The notes under the pieces: model-generated
The model's database searches: none
Told to the model about the DNA's origin: nothing
The model's input: only the letters and a program-made list of their open reading frames with translations
DNA from: Epiperipatus broadwayi
Lineage: Eukaryota; Onychophora; Udeonychophora; Euonychophora; Peripatidae
DNA length: 64,000 nucleotides
Reading direction: 5' to 3'
Assembly: GCA_028023455.1 (NCBI GenBank)
Contig: JAQFVV010012573.1
Location: 560,001 to 624,000 of the forward strand
Translations under genes and position numbers: made by a program
Part shown: positions 1 through 14,000 of the stretch, one piece after another
How the letters are laid out: the number at the start of each line of letters is the position of its first letter
How positions within the stretch are numbered: the stretch's first letter is position 1

Positions 1-1639
1 TAAGTAATGCATATATTTTTCATATTCTTGTTGAGGGTTGGGATATATGTAACGTGCTATAAATCGCTGAAAGGGATGCTGTAAAATAGTAGATACACAA
101 AAGAATTCAGGCTAATGATATAAAAAAATTAAAATCACAAATATTTTATCAAAAAAATAATAAAATGAGTATTGTACACAATATGTAGACATAAAAGCTA
201 ATAACAAAATAAATTTTTTAGCTTAAAACTGAAAAATACCAATAATTAAATATCATCCAAAACTTTTCCTAAGAATAATATTGCAGTAGTTTTCTTTTTG
301 ATCAGCATCACAACAGAATAATTATTTGAGATATTAAATATATGCTTTCACTTTTTTTGATTTATTGATAAACTTTAAACAATACCATTTCTTTTTTCAA
401 AGGCCAATTGTGATTTTGATATCTGTACAATTTAGAGAAAGTGATCAGTAAAAAAGTTATTGCTAGCATTTACCAGATCATTATTAGCTCCATCTCAAAC
501 TGTCAAATGATTTTTTTTTTTAAGATGCTGTGTACACACACATATATATTATTTGTTAAAAAATAAATAAAAGTGTGTGTGTAAGCTTTAAAGATAATGA
601 TAGAATACTTCAGAAATAAAATGATTATTTAATTATGCAGAAAAAGAAAACTTATTGGAAATAGCAACAGGCTAATTTGCATGTTGAGAAAAGTTACTTT
701 ATGCAAATTAGCAAAGTTGATAAAAAGTCTGTAGAAGAAGAGAATTGAAATATAATAGTGTGTAAAACCTAGTGGAAAGATAAACTAGTAAAAATGAAGT
801 TGTTCTGGATATTAATAAAGAAGAGCTCTAGTCAAGTATGTAATTAGATTATCTCTGAATTGATGTGGGAGAGCAGTAAGGTGCAAACAAAATTATAAAA
901 TTACAAAACTACTGTGTTAAAGAGACTTTATAGGTATTAAATGTCTAAGCAGATTTGAACTTTAGAGAGATCTGAATGATCTTATTCTCATCTAGCAAAT
1001 TAGCAAGTTGAATTACTAATATCTTACTAATACCATAGTTATTATTCAGAACTCTTGAAATTTTATTTAAACTTTTGTTGTTATCTTATTTATTAAAATA
1101 TAAATCCAGCTGCCAATTGACTGCTTGGCTCAGGATATAATATTTGGCATAGTCGACAGGATAACCTATGAGGCCTGAAGTATATTATTTGGTGCACTTC
1201 GATGGTCTAATCTGCAAGGTCTGAGAAATATTATTGGGCACAGAATAACAGTTTAACCTGTGAAGCTTAGATAAGTATAAATTGGAAATATTAAATTTAG
1301 CAGTGCAGTAAACCATAAATACAGAACAACATAATATTTGATATACAAAATCTGGGTCAATGACAAATATATACAAATCATTTTAAAAAGTACATGCTTA
1401 TGAATGGAATAACAGAGGATAAACTTAAAGTTGCAACGTTGTTATGAATGTCCGATATAGATATCTTGAATGTGGCAAAACATTTCTGATCCCAAGCTGC
1501 CTGAAGAAATATCCTAGGAGGAGTTACTGATAAAATTAAATACATATTTTAAACGCATAATGTCGAAATTTATGGTGCGTCTTCATTTTTGAGGGAGGAT
1601 ACAGTCGCAAAATAAAAATATATGTGAATATGCCTTGGT

Positions 1640-2500
1640 CCTATGAAAGTTAGCAATGAATTGTGAATAAAAATTTTATCGATGAAATGCCACTAGATCA
1701 GCTACTATGATGAATAAGAGAAGTAAAGCTCAGAGAAATATTACTAAGCAAGAAGGAATTAATGTATAATGTCATTATGCAATGAGCTTTAGCTTATGAA
1801 GCCATTTGAAACTTTCAGAAATGCAAAAGAAAATGATTCTTAAGAAACTAATATAAATGCAGCAAAACCATGAGATAAATAACAAAGACCTCTTCCTCAC
1901 TTGTTATAGTTGTGGAAAAACAGGACATTTAAAACTTAACTGCAAATTTAAAACAAAAATAATGTTTTACTTGTGGACTTAAAAGTCATTTATCAAAGTT
2001 ATGTAAGCGATGAATGACAAAGCAGAATTTATAGTGAAAAAGTAAATCGAGGGAGGAGTGTCTAAAATGTTGAAATTTATAAATAAATTGAAAGATACTG
2101 ATGATAACCTGAGATTAAACATTAACATTTTCGACCAAAATATTCAAATGGAGATCAATAGCGGAATGGGCATATCATTAATGTCATGGAAAGACTGGAA
2201 TTTGAGTCATAGAAAGGGAAACATAAATGACAAATTGAAAAAATCTACAATGATTGAATCAGATGTAAATGGGAACTACAACAATTAAAGAAAAATAGGC
2301 ATATAAAACAATTATTATTATACATAACAGAATGAAATATTAACCCAATATTAAGAAGAAATTGGTTTAAGTCTCTGGAGATAAAAATAAATATTGTGAA
2401 GGAAGTAAAATTAGAAGTTAAAATAAGGAAACAATTTCCACAGCTCTTTAAAACCAACTTGGCAAAGTTCAAACATTCCCAGCAATATCCGTATATGCAG
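1640..2500 (+). pseudogene. Degraded Ty3/gypsy-type gag-protease-RT fragment
   Basis: These are remains of an LTR retrotransposon polyprotein. Two canonical CCHC zinc knuckles are readable in different frames: CYSCGKTGHLKLNC (1902-1943) and CFTCGLKSHLSKLC (1963-2004). Upstream, KELMYNVIMQ-type residues resemble the end of a Mag-like gag. Downstream, MEINSGMGISLMS (from 2148) is an aspartic protease active site in which the catalytic Asp of D-S/T-G reads Asn. The stretch FPQLFKTNLAKFKHS (about 2433-2478) matches the start of a gypsy reverse transcriptase. Several stops and frameshifts make it dead. No LTRs were recognised around it. The similarity breaks off near 2490, where the tandem duplication begins. 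Confidence 0.75.
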
Positions 2501-5090
2501 GTACTTTAAACTAATAGTGTTGGATGCCACCAAACTAACAGAGAAATCTGAAATTTATATAATTCTTCAAACAATTAGCTGTGGGTCTAAATGAGACATT
2601 ACTTAAGAACACAATTCCATAAAACCTATATTAAACTTATTAAGTTCTTACCCATTATTTTGAATATTTTAATTTCCAACAAATGCAAACATAAATATCC
2701 AGTCTCGGAGCACTGATCTGTTCATCATAAGGACTAATCAATAACCAGGCACACTACCAGTAATGCTGGTTGTACATCTACTTAAATCTATAATAATATT
2801 AAAATAACAGAAATGATATGATATGATTAAACAGCTTTAATAAATTAAAAATATATCATTTCAGTTATCAACTACTATTGCTTTTGTTAACACATTTAAC
2901 CGCGTAGTATTAATTACATCATTCAAATATTGAACACATGGATAACTGCCTTAGATATTATTCCTATACACACAGACACATCCACATGCATTGTATAAAT
3001 GATTTAATATTTAAGGCTACTCTTCTATAAGAATATATTTATATTAGTTGGGCAAATTTAATTAAAATTATGATCAACTTTTAATTTAAACTGTTTATAA
3101 ATTAGAACAAAAATTAAGTTACAATGGTTATCAAGTATAAAGTTTTATTTAATTACCTTTTTTTAAAAAAACTAAACATATAATTTTTTTTTTCTCTCTT
3201 TCTGAAAAAGTAGCTAACAGACTATTTATAATTTCAACACCTGCTCCCCTTAAATGGTTTTTAATATTTTCTCTTTTATTACAATATCTACAACAACAAA
3301 AATAATACTTTTAAAGTTATAACCCTATTCAGAAGAATGGAAGCTGTTATTGAACTTACAATCTAAATATTAACCTATATTTTAATAATCAATAATTTAT
3401 AAACGGTATTAATAATCAAATTAATAAATATAATAATTATCTATAGTTATATATATTTAACCGGTCTGGGGATAAGGATATCAGAAAAGTTTGACAAGAA
3501 CTATTCATTCTCATTATATAACATTTGTAATATAAGCTTATTAAATTAAGTCATGTGATTCGCTCTTGGGGCTTTGGCAATGTTATATTGCTAAAGCTGT
3601 TAATATGTGGTGTACCTGAACTTAGTTTAGTCCCACATGGCTATTTAAGTTAGATAGCTGGATTTGAAGATATATAGATATCTGAAAATTTCAGATTTTC
3701 TACTTAATAGTTAACTATTAGATAAATGCTGGGCTTGACCTGATATTTTTAGATCTAATGTTTCAATATCCTAGCACCCAGCCAACAACTAGAAATCGGT
3801 CTGGGGATAAGGATATTCAGAAAAGCTTGTTAAAAACTATTTACACTCATTATATAATATATATATGAATAAAAGTGTAGTCTTTTAAATAAAGTTTTAA
3901 GTTTCTTTTGAAAGTTCTGAAACAGATAAAAACAAATTAGTAGCAACAATTGTTGCAATGGAAGAGCTCTGTTAAATTCTACTTTAAATATGCATATTTT
4001 GCAGGTTTAAGTTCACTTTCCTTTCCTTAGAAATTAAAACCAAGAACTCGGTATTTAACTTTAAGCATACGAGTCTGCAACCAATAATTTGTCATTTTAA
4101 ATGTTTATTGTGAGCAAATTCCTGGAGATTGGTTGAATGCAATCTTTAGTTGTTTATGTAGACATTCTTAAATGAAGCAAATTTTTATAAAGTGAAAGAA
4201 TCATTTTGTTTTCAAGTTCTGACACATTTTTTTTTATATATATTATTATTACTAGTCCCTCCTCTAGCTTGCACAGGAATGAGTTAGAAATATTTTTATC
4301 TCGATTCTTTAGAATCTTGGCCAATCAAATGTCATTATTAGATCTTCATTAATTAGTTCCATAAGATAAAATAAGAAATTCCAAACTTCTAATCTCTCTT
4401 TTTAAAAAAAAAAATCAAAACCTGCAACGCTCATTGTTACATACAATATCATTAGATAACTATTTCTTCGTATTTTTATTTGTACAACTGTCTACTAATT
4501 TTAAATTAAATTAAAAGCATTCTTGTTTAATTAAAGCATAAAAAAAAAACAATTTAAATTCTTATTAAATTTAGATATTCTTATTTGACTACTTTTTAAA
4601 ACATATTTGTTAAATATATTTATTTTCCCTTATTAAAATATTATATACATAAATTAATATATTTAATATGTTAATCTAAATACACATACATAGAAATATA
4701 TTTAAAGAATTCCATTTATTTCTATTTAATAATGAACATCCATTTAATCTGTTTCACTAACAATTCACTGCAACTCTTTAACTCTATCAGTTTTATGTTC
4801 CCATAAGCCTTACCATCTGCATCCAATATTTATTTGATTACTTTTTTAAACATATTTATTTTCCCTTATTAAAATATTTACATGATTACACATACACACA
4901 AATATACTTAAAAGAATTCCATTTACTAATGAATGTTCACTTAATTCAGTTTCACTAACAGTTTACTGCAATTCTTTAACTCTTACTACCTATTTTATGC
5001 TCCTATAAGGCTTACCATCTGCCTTCAATATTATCATAGCCTTACAAATCATCTACCTTTACAATTATGTTCAAAACATGTACCACTTCA
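2490..5090. repeat. Tandem duplication, copy 1 (about 2.6 kb)
   Basis: This block is colinear with 5210-7290. Matching landmarks include the GGATGCCACC(A)-ATTAACAGA stretch at 2521/5248, TTAGTTGGGCAAATTTAATT at about 3045/5795, and CTGCTCCC-TTA at 3241/5966. Copy 1 is longer because of a 400-bp insertion (3455-3862) and an internal roughly 260-bp duplication (about 4570-4820 and 4840-5060). No protein family is recognisable. Confidence 0.8.
3455..3862. mobile_element. TRIM-like insertion with about 64-bp terminal direct repeats
   Basis: This segment is present in copy 1 but absent from copy 2 of the surrounding duplication, so it is an insertion or was cleanly lost. It begins and ends with similar direct repeats (about 3461-3524 and 3795-3858), both containing GGTCTGGGGATAAGGATAT followed by a CAGAAAAG(T/C)TTG block. 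There is no coding capacity. Flanks are TA repeats, so a target duplication cannot be judged. Confidence 0.5.
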
Positions 5091-5209
5091 TCTGCAAAAA
5101 AAAAAAAATTCTCTAATTACCATCTTTGCTTAACTACACAATTACATGTATTTTTTTTTTTGTAAGATGTCATTTTTAATTTTATACGATGGTTTATATT
5201 GTATTCCCT

Positions 5210-7290
5210 TAAATATCCATATATGTAAGTATTTTAAACCAATCTGGATGGATGCCACCAGATTAACAGATAAATCTGGAACTCATATAATTCTCAAACA
5301 ATTAGTTGTGGACCTAAATAAGACATTACTTAAGAACAACTCCATGTAACCTATATTAAATTTACCAAGTTCTTACCTCTTATTGTGAATATTTTAATTT
5401 CCAACATTTAACACATACAAACATAAATATCCATAGTCTAATTCAAAATACTGATCTTTTCATCATAAGGTCTAATCAATAAGCAGGCAACTACCAACAA
5501 TGCTAGTCGTACACTCACTTAAACCTATAAGTCTAAAAAAATTAAAATGACAGAAATGATGTAATAAGATTAAATAGCTTTATTAAATTAAGAATATATA
5601 ATTTCATTTTATTTATCAACTGCTATTGCTTTTGTTAACTAACTTCTTAACTACCTAGTACTGAATAAGTCATTCACATTTTGAACACATAGATAACTGC
5701 CTAGATATTATTTCTATATGCACCCCCCCCACATGTACATGTATGTATAAATGATTTAACATTTAAGGCTATCTTATAAAAATATATTTATATTAGTTGG
5801 GCAAATTTAATTGAAATTGGATTAACTTGTGAATAGTTTAAATTTAATCTATATTTAGAATGCTTATCAGGTTTAAGGATTTATTTAATTACTCTTCTTT
5901 TTATTTTAACTAAACATACAAATTTTTTTTCTGAAAAACTAGCTAACCGATATCTCCAATTGCAATTTTAGCAACTGCTCCCTTAGAATTCTCAACATTT
6001 TCTCTTTTATTACAATGTGTACAACAAAGAAAACAATACTTTAAAAGATATAACCCTATACAGAAGAATGAAAGCAGTTATTGAATTTACAATCTAAAAA
6101 TGTATATATTTTAATAACCACTAATTTATAAATGACATTAATAATCAAATTTATAAATGATAATAATTATCTATAGTTGATATATACCTGAATAAAAGTA
6201 TTATATTTTAATTAAAGTTTTGTTTTTTTCTTTGAAAATTCCAAACAGATAAACAAATTATATACTTACAGTCTTTACTGAATAAATTAGTAGCAACATG
6301 TGTTGTAATAGAAGAACTGTGTTAAATTAATTTAAAATATGCATATTTTGCAGCTTTAAGTTCTCATTTCTCTCTTTAGAAATTAAGACAAAGAATTCAA
6401 TATTTAACTTTTAAAACATATAGGTCAGCAATCAGTAATTTGCCAATTTCCATCCAAAAATAAAAATTCAGGCTTTTTCCTTTTCTTTTAAATGGTTGTT
6501 GTGAGCAGGAATATTTATAGGAACACCTTCTGAAATCCTCGAAGACTGTAATACAATCTTAGTTGTTTACATAGATATTCATAAATTAAGCAAATTTTTA
6601 TAAAGTAAAAAAAAATCATTTTGCTTTGATGAGTTCAGCCATGTTTTTTTTTTATTATTGGTCCTTCTAGCTAGCATAGAAATGAGGTAGAAATACATTT
6701 TTCAATTCTTTAAAATCTTGGCCAATTAAATGTCATTGTTAATTTTCATTAATTAGTTCCATAAGATAAAGAAAGAAATTCCAAACTTCTAATCTTTCTT
6801 TTTTTTAAAATCAGCCTGCAAACATCATTGTTACGTATATCAGTAGAAAACAATTTCTTTGTGTTTTTATTTGTACAACTGCCTATTAGTTTTTAATTAA
6901 ATTAAAAGCATTCTTATTTAATAAAGCATTAAAAAAATATAATTTAAATTATTAAATTATAGTCTTATTTCATTATTCTTTTAAGAACATTTGTTAAACA
7001 TAATATTAATTTTCCTTTAATAAAATATTTACATGAATTAATAAATTTAATGTGTCTATATACAGATATACACAAATATACTTACAAAAGTATTCCATTT
7101 ATTTCTATTTAATAATGAATGTTCTCTTAATCTGTTTCACTAAAACTCATTGCAACTCTTTATAACTCTTATTATCTGTTTAATGTTCCTATAAGCCTTA
7201 TAATCTGCCTTCAATACTATCCTAGCCTTACAAATCATCTATCTATATACAAATTTTCTATCTTTATCTAATCCATTGGCCTCAAAACAG
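5210..7290. repeat. Tandem duplication, copy 2 (about 2.1 kb)
   Basis: This is a diverged copy of 2490-5090 in the same orientation, without the 3455-3862 insertion. A 67-codon plus-strand ORF at 5146-5349 covers its first part. The equivalent frame is also partly open in copy 1 (DATKLTEKS versus DATRLTDKS), which may mean a decayed element ORF. I do not recognise the product. Confidence 0.75.
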
Positions 7291-7689
7291 GTACCATGAA
7301 ATATTCTATTTCAATAATAAATTTCACCAGCTACTGAAACATTAAAATTACTCATTTATATTTTCTGGATTGTCATATTTCTCTTTACTGTATTATAGAT
7401 ATAAATAAATCTATTCTTGAGTTCACTAAAAAGAAAATCATGACTGGTTTTTTGTTATTAGTGATTTCATTAAAAAGAAATGTGACACTTTCTGCTTGGC
7501 AGAATAATAGATTAAATGTGGAATTTTATAATAAAGATCTGAAGATAGAAATTCATTGATTGATAAGAAGGCTTAAAAATGATTTGTGATTAAAACTACG
7601 AAGAAAATATAGATATTCACTGATTATAATCATTCTAGATCTTTTTTGATTCACTGAAATCAATGTATGACCCTCATATACACTATCAC

Positions 7690-7790
7690 AATCCTATTAA
7701 ATCCAGCAATGACACTCTTTTTTATGATAACAATGATATTATGAAAAGGTGGAAGGAGTATTTTAATCATACAAGAAATTGAGATGATGA
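7690..7790 (+). pseudogene. RTE-type LINE fragment (linker between endonuclease and RT)
   Basis: The reading NDIMKRWKEYFNHTRN matches the RWKEYF motif found between the endonuclease and reverse transcriptase domains of RTE-clade LINEs. Flanking sequence shows stops and no further clear motif. It is a short relic, opposite in strand to NDUFB5. Confidence 0.5.
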
Positions 7791-7978
7791 CTTTTAATTA
7801 TATATCCATTTTATCTATTTATTTAGATTTGGATAAACATATCCAGCTTAGTAAAGTCAAAATAGCTTTTTATAATCTTTAAAATGAAAAGATTTTTAAG
7901 ATTATTTTAATAACAATTATAAAAAGTGACTTTACAGTAGCATATTAAACATTTATTTTTTATTTAAGTTTTACTTAC

Positions 7979-8040
7979 CCTATAATATTCCCAATGCTTT
8001 GGAACATAGTCTTCTGGTATTTCTGCTAACTCAGCAGGAC
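7979..8040 (-). CDS. NDUFB5: NDUFB5 coding exon 4 (AELAEIPE...HWEYY signature)
   Basis: The exon is 62 bp (2 + 20 codons), with acceptor ttttgtag/GTCCTG and donor TATAGG/gtaagt. It encodes [20 protein letters not shown], nearly identical to human [19 protein letters not shown]. This is the most diagnostic piece of the gene and the anchor for the whole annotation. It ends in phase 0; the following HPISRW-type exon was looked for to the left and not seen. Confidence 0.95.
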
Positions 8041-11000
8041 CTACAAAAGAGGAGGGGGGGGGCACAAAAACTATATCTTCAATGTATTCATTAATTTGAT
8101 TGATACATTTGTTTTTGAGTAGAAAACACATACACAAACATTAATATATATATATTACCACAAAAACAAACTTTTATATAAATTATTATGCTTGAACATC
8201 TTCAAATACCAAACACTCAATTTGCTTGCTCTAAATTTTTCTTGACTGTCTATGAAGATAATTTCAGTTAACATTAAATATCACAAAAACATTTTTTTTA
8301 AAAAAAAAAAAAAAAAAGAAATTTAATATAAAGATTTAAAAGTTTTTTTTTTTTTTAAAATTACAGCATTAAATATAGCATGTTACAGAAAATTCAGCAA
8401 TGCTTCTTTTACAATTCTTAAAGTTCATAGATTTTCTATCTGTAACAAAATTGAAAATTTAAATATTAAAATTCTTCAAAATTTGTTGCTTAAATATCTT
8501 TTTGAGCACAAATGAATTTTAATAGTAATTTAATTAAATACTTCAATATATAATGATTAAAAAAAACCTTTAAGGCTTCATTTCTTTTCCTTTTTAACAG
8601 TATTTCAATCATTTCTGAAAAAATTAGTCAAATAATTTATGTTTTTCCTGAACAAAACAAATTGATTATAAAAATCCATTAAATAATACTATGTAATAAT
8701 TTTTGGTATATATAAACTTCACTAATTGAGCTATTCTAGTTTGAAATATGTATTAATTTTGATTCAAAGAAATCACAATTCTTTTTAAAGCATATCACTT
8801 TTGACTAATTACATTTAGTTAAAAATTTCATAACTGCCAGCAAAAAACAATTAACCAACCAACCAACCAACAAACAAAAAACAACAACACACAAATACAA
8901 TACTATTCAAAACACATGTACTGATATATTAAAATGCTCATAAAAATAAAATTTAGTTCAGCAATTTAACAAACACTGAAAGCTATATATATATATATAC
9001 TGTAACTGACAGAACTGTGCAACCCACATGAAAATCACTTGAGGGCAATTTACATGTGCATTCCACATTCTGTCATCACAGAAGGATAATTTTTTTCTTT
9101 TACAGCCCACTAAGGTCTGGGAGAAACAAGAAACTTTTAACTATTTTACTTAAGTTATTAATTGAAAATAATGATGACAAACTGCCAAAAATAACGAGAC
9201 GAACACAATTTATTTACGTTTAAACAAAATAACACACATTGGTGATACTTTGGTTAATTGATTTATAAATTAATTTATGGTAATAAACCTTTCTAAATCT
9301 TATTAGTATTATTTTAATTTATATTATACAATATATTGTACATGGTAGTGTAAAGCTTTTAAATATTTTAAAACAATTAATATTTGAAAATTATTAATAT
9401 AGAATATTACTGTGAATGGATTTTAATCTACTGCATAGACTCCCAACCACTCACACCTCTCATTATCTCTGTTCTTAGACGAAACGACCCTGTCAAATGA
9501 GGGTAATACAGTATTATAAACTAAGAATGATTTAACTAATTGACTGCTGTAATCAACTTCAGATTATAATATTAGCAAGCAATTAAAATAATAAAATAAT
9601 TACAAAATACAGGAAATAATATATATTAAAACAGGCTACACTCTCTATATGTATTGCCACTCAGTGGAAGCCAGATTAATCAATGGATGCCAGAAGGCTT
9701 GTGCATAAAATCCCCAGACTAGTTTCTGGTTTGTGGCCTTCATCATTGAGAAGTCTTGGATCTGACAGCACTGGCATCCATTGATTACTCTGGCTTGCAC
9801 TGAGTGGCAATATGTATAGAGAGTTTTGCCTGTTTTAATAACAATTTTAAGCAAGCATAAAAAATGGTTATCATAAAAATAATATATATCTGTATTACAA
9901 TAGTGTTGAACAAGAACTAATATATGATAAATTATACATATGATAGGAATTAATTTTCTACCGCGTACTACTTCTAAGTGTTTGGTACAGCATATTAGTG
10001 ACCGGCAGTCGCAAATATATCACTAGACATGTATGAAATAAAGTAGATAATAGATGATAACAATTGTTCATCTACTGCTCATCAATGTTTAAACAAATGA
10101 TGAAAATAAGTGATCAGCAGTTGCAATGGTTTTACAATCATTTCACTAATCCGTTACATAAGAATGAGTTCCAGATGAAACTAGCATAACCTGAATTGAC
10201 AGATTGACAGCAGTCCATTTTTATCAACAATATTATCTCAAAAGCAAAGTGCAGCTATCTCAATCTGAAACCTATTACATACAACCTTAATCCAAACTTG
10301 TGTACGCAGTGCAATTTAAATTCTATTCATAATTTATTAACTTGCTGATTTAACATATTGTTGATATTTTCTTTAAAGTGGAAATAACCAATTTAATTAA
10401 CATACAAACGTTTAATAGCATGGCAAGAAATTGTGATTGTAAGCAAATTACCTTTTATAAAATAATTTTATACAATTCTCATTTACTAAATTGTGGCGTG
10501 ATAGGCAGAACAAACTACAATCTCTTGCCATACTTGCTCATAAACAAATTAAATAAATAACTATTTACTAACATATTTCATTAGATAGAAGATAAATGAT
10601 AATTAACTAAAGATTAGTTTAAAGTTCATACTTATTCTTTCAGCATCAAAAGTTCTCATTATATGTATTTGTTTATTTTGGCGGAGTTTATTCTTAAAAT
10701 CATAAGATCACTCAGACTTTATTCAGATGATTTGGCAGTAATTTTATCTTGGTTTAGCAGCTGGTTCTTCCTGTAGCATTGAACATCAGACTTTTACTCA
10801 TCTTAGGTGGATACATAGTGGACATGTTTGAGTGGTTTCTTCACTTGTTGACAGCTTCTTTTTCAAGACTAAGCTATAGCTTTTCGGCTTGCCCTCTGCT
10901 AGCTTGCCAGATTGAAGCAGATAAGGCTTCTCTATTCTTGCAGTGTGGATCTGGCAAAACAATTGAATAATAATAAATTTTCTTAATAACTGCATCGAAA

Positions 11001-14000
11001 GAATAATGGAAGCAGATAAGGTTTCTCTATCCTTGCATTGTGGATTTGGCAAAACTGAATAATAAATTTTCTTAATAACTGCATCAAAAGAATAATGGAA
11101 GCAGAATAGAATCCTAGAAGCAGACAAGAATTAATTATACCTTGAGTAAATTGTAAGCACTATTTATATTCACCGAAGTCAGCTTATCTGTAAAATTTGG
11201 ATCTATTGCTCGTCTTTTGGAATCTTTGATCTATTGGATATAGATAACTCCAGAGAATCCGCTGCAGTCCGAGCTTATTTGGTCAATACCATATTTGCAA
11301 GTTATTATCTTTGAGCAGGAACAATAGCCTTTTTAATTAAATTATGCCAATTATTAATCTCCTTAATTTAATCTAACAATCTGTCTATAAGCATTTTAAT
11401 TACTTTTTCTTAGAATGCCATTTCCTCTTTTAACGAAAACACCTTTTGCTTTTAACCTATTTTTTAAATTAAATTTTGAATTAATTAGCTTTTACAACTT
11501 TTTAAAAACTATTTTGATTTAACAAAATAACTTTATGATTACTATACTGTATACAACTATCCGTGTGTTTAAAATATATCTTTAATTTTTATTTACTAAA
11601 ACTTATTAAAATCTTTAACTTAAAACTTCCTCATGATTTTTTAATTTACGGACATAAGGTATATATAGGAAAGCATATATATATAGCTTCAAAATATATG
11701 TTTGTTTACCTAATTATATGAAATTTAATGATCTAAATAGTAAAATACTAAAATAAATTCTAGTAAGAATATAGCAAGCAATAAAGTAATCAAATAGTTT
11801 ATTTCTTGAGAAAGGAAGAGAGTTGGTCTGCGATCCATGTATCTTCACTCCAGATTGCCACTCTACCATGCAGTAATAAACAGTATCAAACTATCACTAA
11901 TAATGATCAAATGGTATTGTTTCATCATATCCTAATTATCTCAATTTCACATCATATAGAAAATGTGTAACTAATGAAGCAGTCGTATATATACATAAGT
12001 ATATATATGTGCTTCATGTATATATATTTGCTATTAAGTTTAAAAAATATATATACAATGTATAAAAAATAATATTATATAAAGTAAATTTTATTACGAA
12101 ATTTAATAATGAGTTGGTAAGTATGAAAAAAGATGGGGATTTCAAATCAGCAAAGAAAGTTTAACTTTCTAATTAATTAAAATCCCAATTGATGTTAAAA
12201 AAATGCAAGTACTAAATTCTAATTTTAGAATTTATATTTTGTGTAACATTGCCATTACAATAAAAGGTGACAAAAGTGTAATTACTGAGGATTAGATTAA
12301 ATCCAAAGACATTCTGAATTTAATTTAAAAAAATGCAATTAGTAAAATTTCAAATTTAAATTGCATTAAGATTATAATCAGCAAGATTCTTGTTTCAAAA
12401 ATATATTTATTAATTACTTTGTGTACAAATTAGAAAGAATATATACAAAGTTAACAGGTTATGCTAAGTTCTGAGAGTTCTTATGAGTGGTTTAGTAGGC
12501 CAGCATGTTTGTTGTTCTGTTGTTATTAGTAGGGAGGGTGAATAGGTTCCAGGTATCCTCAAAGGATTTTTTGGGAGAGATGAGCTCATCTCTTTTCCTG
12601 ATTTTCTTTATTGTTTCGCAGAACAACAGATCTGGGTCTAGGCGGGGCAGTTCCATTATCAACTTGCAACGTACTACCCAGATTGCATAGAGAATGAAAA
12701 TGGATAGTCTAATGATAGCAAATGTTCCGGTGTGGATCGCTTTTATGGGCAAGAGAATTAGGTCCGGTCTGATATTGGAGTTGGTGAAGACTATGGTTTG
12801 GACAGCAATATACGAAGTGCTCAATGGTTTCCTCTTCATGAGAACATAAACTGCAGATTAGATCAATGTTGGAGTTACCTCTTCGGTAAAATAGGAACCA
12901 ATTTGTGGGAAGCGCGCTAAGATTAACTTTGATGATGAAGTCCAGATACTTGAGCTCCAGACACCATCTTTTAAAGTGGGTAATTAATTTTTGGTTTGTG
13001 AGGTTGAGGCTACTTTCGGGAGGTTGTGGATGTGGGTTGATTAGGTGATACGCATCCCACAAGGTGATTTTAACGTTGAGATTGGTGTCCGTGATTGGTT
13101 TGTATTGACTTAGAAGATTCTTTTAGATAATAAAGAAAATAAATTTCCTTAAGTTTAAATTAATTAATTAATTTGGAAAGTTCCGGATGGGTTTTTTTTT
13201 TTTTGAGATATATATAGGGCAAAAGAAGAAAGGATTATTATTATTGCGAACTTCTGGAAGAGTTGTTATAGACTTCTTGTAGAGTTTATTATAGTAAAGT
13301 TTAAGCTGTTAAATTACATCAAGTTATGAGTGAGTAAGTAGATTACCGCAATTTCTCTGGCCATCGCCAGTGAAGCTGAGTATGGGGTTTCCCTGGAGTT
13401 ATAGAATGCTAAGCCAATCAAGTCCTTGCATACAATTGACCATCCAAAGTGTTGACATATTATGCCATCATCATCAAAAGAAAGCCACCAGTATATAATG
13501 CCACAGACCATTGAAAGTATCGGTAAATGATAAAAGTCTCTGGTGTGATTGAAATGTTTTCTTTGATTTAAATAATTTATTTATTAACCAGTCTTTAAAG
13601 TGTGTTTCTTTCGTATTATTAAAATGTTTCTTATCATTTTAGTTAGATATTTATTGCATTATTTAAATTTCTTAACACATGCTTAAAAAATTGTACATAG
13701 TAAGGAAGAATGACTATTGCAATATATATACTGGATCTTTCTTAAATTTTGCGATTTATTGTTCAAGAATCAGATGAACGTACATTTAGTAAAATATTTC
13801 AATGATTAAAATATTTGACATTATTTAAAAAAAAGCCCAGTAATTAAATAAAAGCAAGATATTTAAATGCACTCTTTCTCTGATTCTAATTTGTTTTTGA
13901 TTTTAAATTTGCCTATTTAAAATCGGTTCTTTCAAAAAATGACATTTATCCATTAATGCAATTACCATGGTTTTATATATAACTTTTAAAATTAAAATTG

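Larger units (their letters stand above)
1..7978 (-). other. NDUFB5 intron 4, partial
   Basis: This intron runs leftwards from the donor at 7978 past the window edge. It contains a gypsy-like fragment, a large tandem duplication and a small RTE fragment, listed separately. Positions 1-1100 and 7300-7680 show only AT-rich sequence. At 1130-1290 there are about three diverged units of roughly 50 bp built on an ATATTATTTGG core. Confidence 0.8.

Noticed and set aside
5146-5349. 67-codon ORF MYFFFCKMSF...
   Set aside because: It starts in low-complexity T-rich DNA and lies in the tandem duplication; the counterpart frame in copy 1 is broken, so it is not annotated as a gene.
10798-11127. 109-codon minus-strand ORF
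   Set aside because: It runs through the 95/89-bp tandem duplication and repeats its own residues; no family match and no splice context.
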